From Chrysoporthe austroafricana (lineage: Eukaryota > Ascomycota > Sordariomycetes > Diaporthales > Cryphonectriaceae): a stretch of DNA of 64,000 nt. The position numbers and the translations under genes were made by a program. How positions within the stretch are numbered: position 1 is the stretch's first letter; each line of letters opens with the position of its first letter. Shown one piece after another: positions 10,057 to 22,191 of the stretch. The notes below the pieces were generated by a model. That model made no database searches. It was not told where the DNA came from and saw nothing but the letters and a program-made list of their open reading frames with translations. Location of the stretch: assembly GCA_001051155.2 (NCBI GenBank), contig JYIP02000015.1, positions 124,001-188,000 of the forward strand. The letters are read 5' to 3'.

Positions 10057-11404
10057 GGTGATGAGGGTGAGGATAAAGACAGTCGTTTCCCTAGTGCTGA
10101 AGGATTATGGGACCAAAAAAAGCTGTGCTCCCTTCAACCTAAACCATGTCATGAGATCTGTGGCCTTCACATTGTTGAAGTCTGCTGGATCTGAGCATGA
10201 AGGACAGAGGGTGTCCGTCTGGCTACGGTGTTGTCTCACGGCAAAGAAAGACAGGAAGAGGTGAAGCAAGCTGGGCTCGGCTCAGGCCACGTGGGACGAG
10301 GCTTTTCTACTTGGCCCAACCTTGACGGCAGCCATGCATGAATGAGGTTGTCACTTAGCAGGAGCTTAGTGGGGCTCCAGGCCTCGTTTAGGCGGGAAGT
10401 TGGAGCCCCATGGGCCCTCCAGCGGTGCGAGCTCAGGCGCTGGAGAGGGCCCCCCGGGGCGCTGATCTGATGACGTAATGTACTATCAGACGCTGTGTTT
10501 TCTTCAACGGCGGTGAATATTCGAAGCATTTCCATCGATGTTCAGACTGCCATCGTGAGAAACCTTATTCAGCCTCAATGCGCAAGCCTAGAAGGCCCGC
10601 CCGGGATCTGAGGTGTGCCATCCCTCAGAGCGGCTCTCACGTGCTCGTTGATTTACAGGTGAGGTGAGGCGGTCCCGCGCAGGTTGTTGCAACGCAGAAG
10701 CTTCTAGATGACCCCGGCGGTTCCTGTTCCGGGTCTGGACGAGGACTGGAATGCTCACCACCGGAACGCAGACGACGATGGGTCTGGCATGAGCTGGCCT
10801 GTGCTGGCCTGGACGTAATGGGGAGGAGGAAGCACAGCTATCATGCTGGTCCCCGGCCAGCACCCAACAGTTAGGTCAAAGACTATTCGAAACTAGCGTT
10901 ACGACAGGTAAATCTGTTTCCTACATGTGAGTCTCGTCGCTGGTGGCCTCTCACTATGAGCACCGCATAGTCCTGAGACGGCTGGACTTTTGAGCATCGA
11001 GGTGTGTATAAATCTTCAGGCCCTCTCAGCATCTGGGCCTGCGGGGACTACATCCTATGAAGATATGAACAAGACTTACACAGACGGCGTGACAGACCAC
11101 AGCAGTTTCCACAATAGCAATCACCGTTGAGGGAATGCTGCTACGACACTATTCGAAGCGAGACCGGCCCCGCCCCCGAGTTCTCATCTCCGGATTTACG
11201 ATCTTACTGGACCCCCAGATCTCGGAATCGGTGCCGGCGTCGACCAGGTGCGGGGTTGGACGGCTGAGGATGCAACGACCTGGCCTCCGACCCCAGACTG
11301 TTGATCTCGCGATCCCTATATACTTCACTTCACCGTCCGACTCTCGATTTGGTCCTTCCTGTCTGTATTCTAATCTAACGGACTCAAGAGTACGCCCGCC
11401 AAGC
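10057..11404. other. Divergent intergenic region
   Basis: It separates the start codons of the transporter and the aldolase-like gene. No conserved coding was seen. An open frame in phase with the aldolase-like gene begins at 11135, but its first 90 codons show no family resemblance and are read as 5' leader. Confidence 0.5.
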
Positions 11405-12418
11405 ATGAATCGTCTGGTAGCCCAGGTCTCATCCCGGCCCGCCGGCCTTATCAGAACAGCAGCAATAGCCTCCTCGGGCGCCAGGTCCTTCTCGCGTCCC
11501 CTCAACACCTCCAGCCGCCTCTCTCACGCCGCAGTCTTACCGCCAGCTGAGGACACCAGCACGTCGCACCGAGCGTCGCACCGAGCGTCGCACCGCGCCC
11601 CGCCCACGCCCGTCCAGTCCCTGGGCAAGACCCGGACCGGCCGCTCGCTCCAGGTCCGCACGTACCCCCAGTTCCTCACCCTCGAGCAGGAACGCCAGTA
11701 CCGCAAGGAGCACCTCGCGGCGGCCTTCCGGGTCTTCGCCGACCGGGGCTACGACGAGGGCGTCGCCGGCCACATCTCGGTGCGCGACCCCATCCTGACG
11801 GACCACTTCTGGCTGAACCCGCTGTCGACGCACTTCAGCCAGATCCGCGTGTCCGGCCTGATCCTGGTGGACGAGGAGGGGTTCGTGGTCGAGGGCAACG
11901 AGCCGATCAACACGGCCGCGTTCACCATCCACTCTGCCATCCACAGGGCGCGGCCCGACGTCCACGCCGCGTGCCACGCGCACAGCGTCCACGGCAAGGC
12001 CTTCTCGGTGTTTGGGCGCGAGCTGGAGATGATCACGCAGGACTCGCTGCGGTTCTACAAGAGCCACGGCGTGTACCGGCACTTCGGCGGCGTGGTCGTC
12101 GACGCCGAGGAGGGCGCGCGGATCGGGGAGGCGCTCGGGTCCGGCAAGGCCGTCATCCTGCAGAACCACGGCCTTCTGACCGTCGGGCAGAGCGTGGACG
12201 AGGCGGCTTTCTGGTTCATGAGCATGGACCGGACCTGTCACGCGCAGCTGCTGGCGGATGCGGCCGCTGCGGGCGGCGGGTACGAGAAGAAGCTGATCGA
12301 CGAGAGTGAGTGCGAGCACTCGGCCAAGAGCGTCGGTGCGCCGGAGAAGGGCTGGCTGGCGTTCCAGCCATATTACGACGAGATGCTGGCGAGGACAGGC
12401 GGGGACTTCCTGGGATAA
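11405..12418 (+). CDS. Class II aldolase/adducin-family protein, possibly mitochondrial
   Basis: Starting at the ATG at 11405, a 337-residue single-exon product. The N-terminal 60 residues are rich in Arg, Ser and Ala and lack acids (MNRLVAQVSSRPAGLIRT...), as in mitochondrial presequences. The class II aldolase/adducin head domain covers about 95-310. It keeps the zinc ligands His191 and His193 (CHAHSVHG) and His255 (LQNHGLL), so the metal site looks intact. Fungal relatives include the Mug14-type proteins of fission yeast, whose substrates are not known. A 12-bp triplication at about 11565-11600 adds SHRA repeats before the domain. An upstream in-frame start at 11135 would add 90 residues but would hide the presequence, so I prefer 11405. 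Confidence 0.8.
   Translation: MNRLVAQVSSRPAGLIRTAAIASSGARSFSRPLNTSSRLSHAAVLPPAEDTSTSHRASHRASHRAPPTPVQSLGKTRTGRSLQVRTYPQFLTLEQERQYRKEHLAAAFRVFADRGYDEGVAGHISVRDPILTDHFWLNPLSTHFSQIRVSGLILVDEEGFVVEGNEPINTAAFTIHSAIHRARPDVHAACHAHSVHGKAFSVFGRELEMITQDSLRFYKSHGVYRHFGGVVVDAEEGARIGEALGSGKAVILQNHGLLTVGQSVDEAAFWFMSMDRTCHAQLLADAAAAGGGYEKKLIDESECEHSAKSVGAPEKGWLAFQPYYDEMLARTGGDFLG
11565..11600. repeat. Three 12-bp tandem units in the aldolase-like gene
   Basis: The unit GTCGCACCGAGC occurs twice exactly and once with a change, giving three SHRA peptides between the presumed presequence and the enzyme domain. A recent slippage event is likely. Confidence 0.7.
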
Positions 12419-12533
12419 TCTCGTGTTTCTGATATCGATGCATATGAGCTAGAACCAGATATCCAGACGAGCGCTACAATTTCTGCATATATCATCCCCC
12501 GCTACAAAACATGCATGCCTCCGAGGACCTCCT

Positions 12534-13319
12534 TCAGTTCCCCTGAGCCTGCTGATTCTGCGCCTGCTGCGACAACGCCATCGTCATCCAGAACTGCCGG
12601 TCGTCGTGGGCACCGTTCCCCGGCCTCTTCTGCACGCCCCCCGTGCTCCTGATCACCACCCGCAGGTAGTCCATCACCGCGAACGCGAGCACCACGATCT
12701 CGTCCAGCTGCTGCTGGCTCCGCACCACCCCGGCGAAGATGCGCAGCGTGCCCAGGTCCCAGTTCTCCATCTCGAAGCTCGCCACCGTCGGGTACCCGCG
12801 CTCGGCGGTGTCGAAGCACCGCACCGCGAACCGGCCCGTCGTCTGCGCCTCTATGGGCTTGATCAGGTGCCACGACATGCCGTTGGCGCCGTTGAGCATC
12901 CCAACGTCGCTCTTCCAGAGCTCGGTGGCCGGGGAGAGCGGGTTGTAGTCCCACTTCCCCCAGGGGTACTCGAGGTGGACGCGCCCGGCGCTGCTGGTGG
13001 TGTTCTTGCGGCTGACCGCGGATCCGGCGAGGACGGCGGACCGGGGGTCAAGCGACGGGAGCGGCGAGCGCAGGCACTTGAAGCCGTCCGAGGTGTACTC
13101 GATCCTGTATGCTGGGTTCGCGGGCCCGTGGTTCGGGCTCACCAGGGCGTCGTGGCCCTTGCCGAGGTCTGCAATCGTGAACACGATATGGTTTGGGTCC
13201 TGCGGTGGGCAGAAGACGCTGAAGGGGTATGGGCCTGGCTGTGCTGGCTGGTAGGCCTGCGCTTGTGAGTAGGCCGGGGGGTTCTCGGCTGGCTTGTCGT
13301 GGTGTTGGAAGAAACCCAT
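12534..13319 (-). CDS. Hypothetical protein, possible Tubby C-terminal-like fold
   Basis: A 261-residue protein from one exon. It starts with a Pro/Gln/Tyr-rich tail (about 1-35), followed by a globular part of about 190 residues rich in beta-strand patterns, including HIVFTIADLG, RIEYTSDGFKCLRSP, HLEYPWGKWDY and SWHLIKP, then a helix EIVVLAFAVMDYLRVVIRS and a short Gln/Asn-rich tail. This pattern of strands ending in one hydrophobic helix resembles Tubby/LURP-one-like barrels found in many fungal hypotheticals, but no diagnostic motif proves it. There is no signal peptide or membrane segment. The gene is convergent with the aldolase-like gene, only 115 bp away. Confidence 0.65.
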   Translation of the reverse strand: MGFFQHHDKPAENPPAYSQAQAYQPAQPGPYPFSVFCPPQDPNHIVFTIADLGKGHDALVSPNHGPANPAYRIEYTSDGFKCLRSPLPSLDPRSAVLAGSAVSRKNTTSSAGRVHLEYPWGKWDYNPLSPATELWKSDVGMLNGANGMSWHLIKPIEAQTTGRFAVRCFDTAERGYPTVASFEMENWDLGTLRIFAGVVRSQQQLDEIVVLAFAVMDYLRVVIRSTGGVQKRPGNGAHDDRQFWMTMALSQQAQNQQAQGN

Positions 13320-15345
13320 TTTGATTGTTTAAGTGATCTCGATAGCCTTTTTTTCCTGAAAATAACAAGACAACTTGAGGGTGGCGGTACTGTTGAGAGT
13401 TTCAATTTCCATTCCAGTTCGACCGCGCTGTCGTTTTTGTGTCGAAGTGGCTGAAGGATCCTATGCAGCAGGCTTGGGGGCCAGGTGGCACAGCTGACGG
13501 GCTTGCAGGAAGCTGAACGGGCCTCTTCTACGGCCCTCTTACGTTGACTGCAGTTGGCTCCAAATGGCTGTATTTGTCTTATATGAAACATTGAAGCTGA
13601 CGGAGGAGCTGACCAGGCCCATAGTGCGGCCCAACGACTAGCATTCTTTGGATAACGACCCTGGATGGTGATAGTTCGAGACGTGATTGATCAGAATGCA
13701 GCAAATAAATTCGATTCCATCAGAAAAAAAGTCTCCTTAATGTTGCATCTCAGTTTCTCCACTTGCAAACCTCGGGGCCGGACTGAAGCACATACACATC
13801 TTATTATCTATGTGACTAATTTCCCGATGGCAGTGCGTGTGTTGCACAAAGTTGTGAGCAGAACGTTCGATGATGTATTGTAGAAATGCACGAAGTATGC
13901 TTTTCTGACGAGTAAATATTACGAGTCACTGGCTCGTTCTAGATGATGGAAGTTTACCCAGTCTTCAACGCATGCGAGGTATGATCGCACATCAAAGCCC
14001 TGAGATATGGCTCTGCAACGTCCAAACGGGAACCTTAGTGGTTCATTTTATATGAAATAATGAAATCTATCATCAGCCAGTGACCTATAGGGTTTTGAGT
14101 GGCAGCATTCGCGAGAACCCTCTGGGCTGATAGGGGTACATGAGAGGGAAGGAACTGGAAAGCAATATGCTGGACATACCCACAGAGCTTCTTCCAGTGG
14201 CGTTAATATGTGATTATCACTTCCTGGTTGCAGATGATCTGAAAGTTTGCCATGATAAGCTTGGAGCTGCCAATGCTGGGCTACTTCTCATCTCTCTTGT
14301 AGCTACCTAGGTATTCATGTGCAGAAGTTAGCAGAATGAGATCTCAGACTAGCAATTACCTATAGCGGTGCGTAGGAGACGGTATATATTATATCGAAGC
14401 ATCGACGCAAAGGGTGGTAAGCAATCTCGCACGAGGTCTTAGTATTTGACCTATCAACCGCTAAGGGCAGTGTTAGCGAGAAAGAGAGCAGTGGCCATCA
14501 GAGTCCTATGTTTCAACTATATCTTGGATAGAGATTAATGTACAGAATAAATGTTGAGAAGTATTGTGATATATTAAGAGAGATTTTGTTCTGGGAGAGT
14601 GTCGTGAAGGAAAATTGGGTGGGTTGTTGTTGGTGCAGCAGTAAGCAAGTATTCAAATGGATCTTAGAAAGACGGCCAAATACTCAAAATTCTGAAAGCG
14701 CTCGCAGCCATGACGTGGGAACGAGCAAGAGCTTAATTGTTCTAGTGAAGGAGGCTTTGAGGGAGGACGCGAGGTATCCAGGAAAGCTGTCTCTGCAAGA
14801 CCCAGGCTGTGCAAGGGCGATCTGCATGTAACCTCTATCCAAGCAATACCCTTCTACAGGGTATTCGAACCAGGGATAGGTGGCCGGCCGATACTGCTGG
14901 TTGATCATGTCGACTAAAATTCAGATGCACTCATACACACACGGAGGAACTAGCACAGTGTCTTCACAAAGTAGAATGGCGGAAGCGGCGGGCGCAGTTT
15001 ATCGGGAAGGTCATTGTACCCCCACCCCCGGAGTCTGATCTCTGATAAATTTCCATAAAGAGTAGCATACCAGGCTCTCGACATAACGTGTCACCTCGTG
15101 CCTGTGTTGGATTCGAGAGTGGGCGAAGGTGCGTGGTATGACGATGAACTAAGGAACGGGAGTACGCGGACGGGGCTATGGACCATGACGGCCATGAAGG
15201 GATGCGGGGGTTTGCGTGGTGACATTGGACTTGCTTTCCCTCTTTCAACCTTCCACTGCCGTTATCGCCCAGGAACTTCCATCTCGCTGAACTTAAATAA
15301 ATCATCTCGACTCCCGTGTCTTTCAGCCGAACTGTGCGAGTGAAC
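13320..15345. other. AT-richer intergenic region, no gene seen
   Basis: Two kilobases with frequent stops in all frames. A frame at 14538-14831 is open for 97 codons but has no recognisable domain or plausible gene structure. A T-arm-like string near 14861-14870 lacks a stem and is not a tRNA. Confidence 0.45.
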
Positions 15346-15747
15346 ATGGGTATCATCCACGTTGTTATGTTCGCCTTCCAGCCGTTGGCCCCGCCTGAGG
15401 ATATCCAGGGAGTAAGACCCCAAGCCTACCACACCTTTCCCGTACAGGGCCTCCAAGAGCTAGGCTGATAGGACCATAAGTTCTGCGATAGGATGCTCGC
15501 GCTGAAGGATAACTGTGTCCATCCCCAGTCCAAGAAGCCCTACATGGAGATGAGCATGGGCGGCAAGGACAACAGCCCGGAGGGCCTCCAGCGCGGCATC
15601 ACGCACGTCTTCGTCATGGAGTTTGAGAGCGAGCAGGACCGCGAGTACTACCTGAACGAGGACCCGGCCCATATGGCATTTAGATCAAGCATCTCTGGGG
15701 TCGTGTCCAAGGCGCAGGTGGTTGATTTCACTCCTGGCGTCTTTTGA
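15346..15747 (+). CDS. Stress-responsive A/B-barrel (Dabb) domain protein
   Basis: Two exons (15346-15411, 15472-15747) and a 60-bp intron encode 113 residues. The protein starts MGIIHVVMFAFQP, the first strand of the dimeric alpha/beta barrel. After the splice it continues with HKFCDRMLALKDNC, GGKDNSPEGLQRGITHVFVMEF, and DREYYLNEDPAHMAF, which are the conserved segments of the family. The acceptor at 15471 is fixed by a stop codon lying just before it in the same frame. Dabb proteins are small homodimers linked to stress responses or polyketide cyclisation, but the fungal stand-alone members have no assigned reaction. No biosynthetic genes lie nearby. Confidence 0.85.
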
Positions 15748-16428
15748 ACGCAGTGTCGAGCCGAGTCAGGGTCATCAATAGAGAACAGGCTGTCGAATGT
15801 GGGGTGAGAAGTGATACGTGCTAATACTTCGTGTCATGCACTGTAGATGGCCAGCCATATGCGCCCTCCCCTTCCCATCCTCTCCAGCACCCTAGATTTC
15901 CACCAGTCCAACAGCGAGACAAGGGAGAGGGCACAGGACAAGATAGAGGGAGCATTGTACCACTGGCCTCATCCCTTAGGCTGTAGCCTCTCTGTCGACC
16001 CCGCATTCCAAGACCTGGCCCGTGCGAGCTGTCAAGGACGAGGCAAGGTGCAACCATAGTACAGCTTATTGCGGCAGGGGTCCAGGGGTTTACGTCATTC
16101 CCACCAAGCTGCAGTTCAGGCGCAGGCGGCACAGGTCTCCTGAGCCCCCAGTCTCGAGCCCTGGGCTGTGCTACAACCGTACCTGCTGTGAGATCTGAGG
16201 AGGGATCTCGTCTGGAAGTTTCCCGCCTCAAAAAGACATCAACGTCCAGCAGCCCGATCCTCCTTTCCCCCTCTACACTATCACCCAGCCAAGCACACCC
16301 GGGACTAGCCACGACATCCTCCGACGACCTCTGTCGATAGCTACCTTGTCTTAACACACCTGACCAACACAACAAACATCTCTGTCCTTGTCGCGATCAC
16401 CGTGACGGCCTCCAGGAGCTATACCAAC
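15748..16428. other. Intergenic region, promoter of the next gene
   Basis: No coding signal. From about 16200 the sequence becomes pyrimidine-rich, as in a fungal 5' leader, and leads to the ATG at 16429. Confidence 0.45.
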
Positions 16429-17746
16429 ATGGCACAACCTCATCCTACCCTCATCAACCTCCCTCAGCCCTCCTCTACTCCCGACACCCCGTCAGAGATC
16501 CCGTGAGCTGCTCCAGACAACCCACCCCCCCTTCTCCTGTTCAAAAGGTCTCCTGATGTGATCTAACCTGTCCGTGTCCTGACCACAGGGGCACCCCCAC
16601 GTCGACGACGACCTCGCTCTCTGCCCTGTCCACCACTGCCATCAAAGACGGCCAGCGCGGCCACGCCCTCCCCACTACGAGCCACCGGGGCGGCCATCAC
16701 CAACATGCCTCCCAGAACAGCCTCGAGGCAGAGCGCGCCGACCGCATCTCGCGTCTCGCCGGTCTGTCTTCCGTCTCGCAGCTGCGCTCCCCTCCCAACG
16801 CCGGGTCGCAGGCCACTGGCAATGCCGGCAACAACCTCCAGACCACCCCGACCTCTGCTGGCTTCCCACAGAATACTGCCCAGGCCGTCGCGCCGCATAT
16901 CCTGGGCATCCCTGCGTACTTTGACTCCAATGGGCAGCCTGTCGCAGTCACCAAGGTGTCCACCGTCGGCACTGCCTCAGCGACCGAGAGTGTGAGTGCG
17001 AATCCTCCGAAGAGCTCAGTGGCATTGCGAGGGAGCAACGTGCTGACAGGCGACTGTTCTACCAGGACTTCGACATGATGAGCACAGCCACCGACTTCGG
17101 CCGCGAGACCGAAGTAGACTCCACGAGCGGCTACGTCGGTACTGTTCACACCGAGCAGACGGATATGGACGTGGATGAGGACAATATGACGAACCGCAGC
17201 GTGGGCCAGTTCGAGCAGGACGACAACATGAGCGATGACGGCTCCGCCAGCCTTGTCGGCTTCGGCGAGGGCGCAAACTCCACGATCTCCGGCCCTATCT
17301 ACGTACGCCGCCCGCTGCCGGGGGCCGTGGAGAGGACGAGCTCCGGTCTCAGCGATAGCGCTACGATGGGCGCCCGACGCGAGCGTATAGATCGCGAAGA
17401 CGCGGCCGCGGCGGTCGAGCGGCGAGATGCCCGTATAATCGACGGTGTGTCCTCGGACGGTGCGCACAGCGGTTCCGTCGCTGTGGGTGATGAGGCTTTT
17501 GTCGACACGACCAACAGCGGACCGGTGCCCGTGTCTGGCTCTTTCCAGCCCGGCCTTAATAGTTCGCTGCGCGAGACACAGCACGGCGCGCACACGAGGC
17601 ACCATTGGAACCATCAGCAGCCACCCACGGCCCGGGAGGCTGCGGAGCGGGCCATGAGGGAGCGAGGCCTGGAGTATGGCCAACGCTCTGGTAGCTCTCC
17701 TCTGGCGAGCCCCAGCAAGAAGCTGGCCTTTGAGGATCAGAAGTGA
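16429..17746 (+). CDS. Uncharacterised, mostly disordered ascomycete protein
   Basis: Three exons: 16429-16502, 16589-16991 and 17066-17746, with introns of 86 and 74 bp, giving 385 residues. The protein starts MAQPHPTLINLPQPSS and is dominated by Ser, Thr, Pro, Gly, Asp and Gln. Segments that look conserved are SLSALSTTAIKDG, a helix around EAERADRISRLAGL, the acidic DMDVDEDNM, and the C-terminal AREAAERAMRERGLEYG. There is no signal peptide, membrane helix or known domain. The splice sites are supported by all three junctions keeping the frame. I cannot assign a function. Confidence 0.72.
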
Positions 17747-19613
17747 TTGATGTTGTGCCGAAGCGCGTATGCTACCGCTCAGTTCTCACACGGCGGCAGT
17801 GACTTCGGCAGTGCGCATACCGGCATTCAACATGAGGATAGTATTCTTAAGATCTGCGTGTACAAATTGGGACGGGAGGCGCACAACCCCCGTGTACCAA
17901 GTTTCCGATCGCTAAGTGGCCCTTTGAGTATGGTACTTGTTTCCAATATCTTTCTCTCATTTTCCTTGTCTTCATTTTCTCCCCCCATGCTAGGATCGAT
18001 AGGCGTTTGACGGCGATTGGAGTCTGCACGTCGTATGAGATTTCTGCTAGGTTCACCAACAGCGACGGGAATGGGAGTGTGAGCAGAGTGCTGGCTGGAT
18101 GGGGCTCGGTGTATGAACGGAATGACAATGGGTTGAGGGCAGGCGATGGGTGGACTCTGTATGCCACACCTCTATTCATCAGGTGCTTACCCGATAAAAG
18201 TCTTGCATGTTCTGGCTGTCACTGAAGCGCGACTCGTGAGGGTGGTCTCCATTCTTGTGGTGCTGCCCACGATGGACTATCGACAGCTTTCTCGCTGCCG
18301 AAGAGAACCGTGCGGCCTGCAAGGGCTGTCCTGTCTTCGGGTCACCTCGGCAGCTACGGAGTAATGTCGACACGCTTAGATTCCCTTTAGCAGCTTTGCA
18401 GGTCTTCGGGACAGTCGACTATGGGTAAAGTCCGGGAGTGCCATGGTCCCACGAAAGCCTTATCAGGAACACCCCCGGAGAGAAGCGGGAAGAGGGAAGT
18501 CAAGAGGTTGACCCTCGACAACTTGAGTCTATCACCGAGAAAGAGCACGCGGCTAGCCCGATGCTAACTCTGTCTTACATTTCAGGTATTTGATACGCAA
18601 TGTCGCCAGCTAAGGCATTTTCTATTTCAGGACATAAGCCCATCGCGATACGTAATACCAACGAGAATGATCATATCGTCTTAGCTTGTGTTATGAGAAG
18701 ATTAGGACGGCATGGTCGGCGGCCGCCATGGAGAATAAGAGAGGTCTGAGAGCCAAGCCGAGGCTACTGGAGGGGGGTGGGAGGAAAGAGAAAGAAAAAA
18801 AGGCAGCCAAACCCCAGAATGGAAGAGCACGGATTGCTGTCTTCCCAGATTGGGATGACCACCCCCATCCAGACCCGGAACAAAACCTGCTCGGCGAATT
18901 ATGATCAGCCTCACGACGCTATCCGGACGAACACCCTCCCGCGTACCAATTCCGATTCGGGACTCGCGACAGGGATGTGGTCGTATATAGCGGGCAGACA
19001 GTTGACAAAATGTGGGGGGACATGGGACGGAATAAGGTTCGAAAAACCCATCTCGATCTACAGATGTTCCGCGGCCTGTGTGTCGGCAATGACGATCGAG
19101 AGATGGGACGCGGAATCAGGGACACGGACTTCCACTGTGGCGTGGCTCGACTCGTACCTCGCAGTAGCCCGAGGACCATCTCCTTGCCTAGCACGTGCCT
19201 AGTACATAGTAGTAATACTTAGTGTCCCAGAGTGCCATCCGCCTTGTGCCGCGCCAGGTCGCTGAGGGGAATGACTAGAGCCAACACGTTGGAGGAGAGA
19301 AGATGATGCGTTCGTTAAGATTGAGATCGTTGACAGCGGGTTCCCTGGGTGTCACGGACGCAGACGACCTCGCATCCCGGACGTCATCCGAATCTCGTGG
19401 TCTAGCACTCGGTCGTGACGCAACCTTATTTCGAAAGCTGTGCGACGCCGATAAGGTCCTCTACGCTAGAGATGTCGTTATAGACACACCAGTCTGCCCC
19501 TCCTGTGCGGGCCGCTCGAGGAGTATCTCTCTTGAACCTCACTGCTGGGACCGTCCGGGCTGGGAAGTTTTATGAAACGTTGCGGTTAGTGGTGCCTGCG
19601 CCGTCGGATCATC
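17747..19613. other. Intergenic region, no gene seen
   Basis: About 1.9 kb with short unrelated open frames only. It would contain the 3' UTR of the disordered-protein gene and the promoter and leader of the photoreceptor gene. A light-responsive element could be expected here but none was identified with confidence. Confidence 0.45.
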
Positions 19614-22191
19614 ATGAAGTTCGGCCAGATCTTCAAGAACGACAGAAGTGAGAAGAGCAGCTCGGGCCGTGCTCAGCGCAAGAATGACCCCAACATCAAG
19701 GTGACGGAGAAGTTCATTGACAAGAGGTAAGTTACTACAGAGATAACGTGGCCGTCGCCAGCGCAGCATCCTCTCTCCCTCAAAACACCTTCCTCGCTCA
19801 CACGCAACCATCCACACAGCGACTTTGCACCGGCACCAGAAGTCCCGCTGGACCCAGGGCGCAAACTAGATCTTCGCACCCCAAGGGCAGATGGCCGGCG
19901 CCTGAAGGACCCGGGCTGGCCATCCCGCTTCCTAGGCAGGGCCCAGGGCACCCAGGACGTAGGTGCAAACCCGGAGCACGACCTCTCCGTCCTCCCGCCG
20001 CTGCAGGTCTCCAACGAGAACGAGGTCCACGTCCGCGGCCTCGCGCCGCTGCCCGAGGGCGATGTCGACCTCGACGGCTTCGACCTCGCGCCGCCGCCGC
20101 GCCCGGGCTGGGAGCGGCCTGAGCTGTTCTCGCTCGAGCGGCGGTCGCTGCTGATGTTCTCTAGGACGCACCTGCGGATCGTCTTCGATGACCTGAAGCT
20201 CCTCCGGCGGTTCTCGGCGTTCCTGGTCGACAGCAAGCCCGAGCTCGTCCCGCTGCTGCTGTACCACCTCGACGTCCGCAAGGCGCTCGCGGCGATCAAG
20301 TACACCAACGCGGTGACGGACTCGCTGCGGCCGCTCGAGGGAATGGAGTTCAGCGCGCAGGCGCCGCCGAGGACGGGCAACGAGGAGCTGCGGAGGAAGG
20401 CGGAGGCGTCCTTCGAGGCCCTGGCGAACGAGGCCCTGCCCGCGTGGGTCACGTCGGTGTGGATGCGCGCCGTAGAGGTCAGCATTCGGCGGAGGATCGA
20501 CGGCGGGTTGCCTTCTCAGCTGTTGGAGTATGTCTTGTATCTCGATCCTTTGCTTCTGGAAATCGCTCTCCTTGCACGGCTATGCTAATGACAGCCCTCG
20601 AGAAATAGTATGTCGGAAGGTCTGGCGGAAACCTTTTGTCTGTGTGATCCCTCCCGTCATGACAATCCGATTCTCTTTGCGTCAGAAGGTCAGTCACATC
20701 CCTGTACCGCTCCCCCTTCCCTCCAATTTTTTCACCCTCCAGGAGGAGTGAGAACTAGCGTTGGCTTGGTGACTGACACGCACTTTGCAATTCACAGAAT
20801 TCAACAAGACGACCCAGTATTCGGTTAGTTATCCTCATCTCACTATTTCCTTATTGCTAGCCTCAGGTGAATAGACGACTGATCAACAACAACTCTAGAA
20901 TAAGTACGCAATCGGACGAAATTGCCGTTTCCTCCAAGGACCGCATACGAACCCGCACAGCGTCCGGCGCATCCGGGAGAATCTTGACAATGGACAGCAG
21001 CACTTCGAGCCCCTCCTCAATTACCGCAGAGATGGGTCGCCCTTCATGAACCTGCTCATGATCACTCCCCTGCTCGACGCGAATGGCAAGGTCCGATACT
21101 TCCTTGGTGCGCAGGTCGACACGTCCGGGCTCCTGAACGACTTCTACGGGTTTGAGTACCTGCACAAGTACCTAGACAGATTCCAGGACAGCGAGAAAGA
21201 GGATCAATCTTTCGAGACGCCCGGGCAAGACACGAAAGACGAGCTGCAGGAGCTGAGCGAGCTATTCAACCACCACGAGCTGGACGTGATCTGCAAGCAT
21301 GGCGGGCGCCAGCGCCACCCCGATCTGCTGGAGCAGCAGACGTCCAAGTGGAAGAGAAAAGAGCGGCTCGTGATCTCCCCCGACGGCAACACCGGCATAG
21401 ACAAGGAGGCGGCCGTGGAGCCAAGTGCCCAGGGCGACACTGCGACGCCCTGGGAGGCCGGATCGGAAGTGCCAGGGATTCGCGCGAGCTGGCTGGCGGG
21501 CAAGGGCGCCGACGCGCAGCCAGGGATACAGACGGACGACTTCGATCACATGTTGGACCCTGGGACCGATTCATCCTTAGCGAGCGGCCAGTCGCAGTCG
21601 GCCGCGCCGTTCAACGCGCAGCAGGGAGGGCAGCTCGGCGGCGTATACGACCGCTACCTCCTCGTCCGACCCGCGCCGTACCTCCGCATCCTCTTCGCGT
21701 CGCCCTCGCTGCGGATCCCAGGCATGGTCCAGTCGAACCTGATGGACCGCATCGGCGGCTCGCCCCAGATGCGCCAGCAGATCGAGCAGGCCATGTCTCG
21801 GGGCCAGAGCGTCACGGCCAAGGTGAAGTGGATCTCGACGCCGAAGCGGCACCAACAGGCCGCAGCGGGGCGTACCAGGTGGATCCACGCGACGCCGCTG
21901 CTGGGAAGGGACGGCGAGGTCGGCGTGTGGATGGTGGTTCTGGCGGACGAGGAGCCGGAACTGAATCCGGGCGGCGGACCATCGGGCGCTGTGAGTGTTA
22001 GGAGCAGTATGCTGCACGAGGCAATGTCGCCTGTGAGGTCGAATGACGGGAGTGTGCACAATGGCACGGATGCAGCCTCGGTGGTGTCGACTGTGGACTT
22101 GGAGGGTTTCAGGGAGAAAGACTCTGCGGTGGGAGGGCTGAGGTCTCCGCCGGTGGCGAGGGTGCAGAGGCTCGTGTCTACTCTTGATTAA
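19614..22191 (+). CDS. RGS-LOV blue-light photoreceptor
   Basis: Five exons (19614-19726, 19820-20527, 20609-20688, 20798-20823, 20905-22191) encode 737 residues; every junction keeps the frame. Residues about 149-273 form an RGS-like helical domain (from MFSRTHLRIVFDDLKLLRRF to LPSQLL). It runs directly into a LOV domain, about 275-385: ETFCLCDPSRHDNPILFASEEF, then GRNCRFLQG with the photoactive Cys316, NYRRDGSPFMNLL, and YFLGAQVD with the signalling Gln379. The flavin-binding set looks complete, so a cysteinyl-flavin photocycle is expected. A second PAS-like region lies at about 558-653. Fungal RGS-LOV proteins such as BcLOV4 bind anionic membrane lipids on illumination. A basic patch after the LOV domain (SKWKRKERL) could serve this, by inference. 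The tiny 26-bp exon 4 is easily missed by automatic prediction. Confidence 0.88.

Noticed and set aside
11135..11404. Earlier in-frame start for the aldolase-like protein
   Set aside because: The added 90 residues show no family similarity and would bury a good mitochondrial presequence starting at 11405.
14855..14880. T-arm-like GGTTCGAAT string on the minus strand
   Set aside because: No pairing arms, no A box at the right distance and no acceptor stem, so not a tRNA gene.
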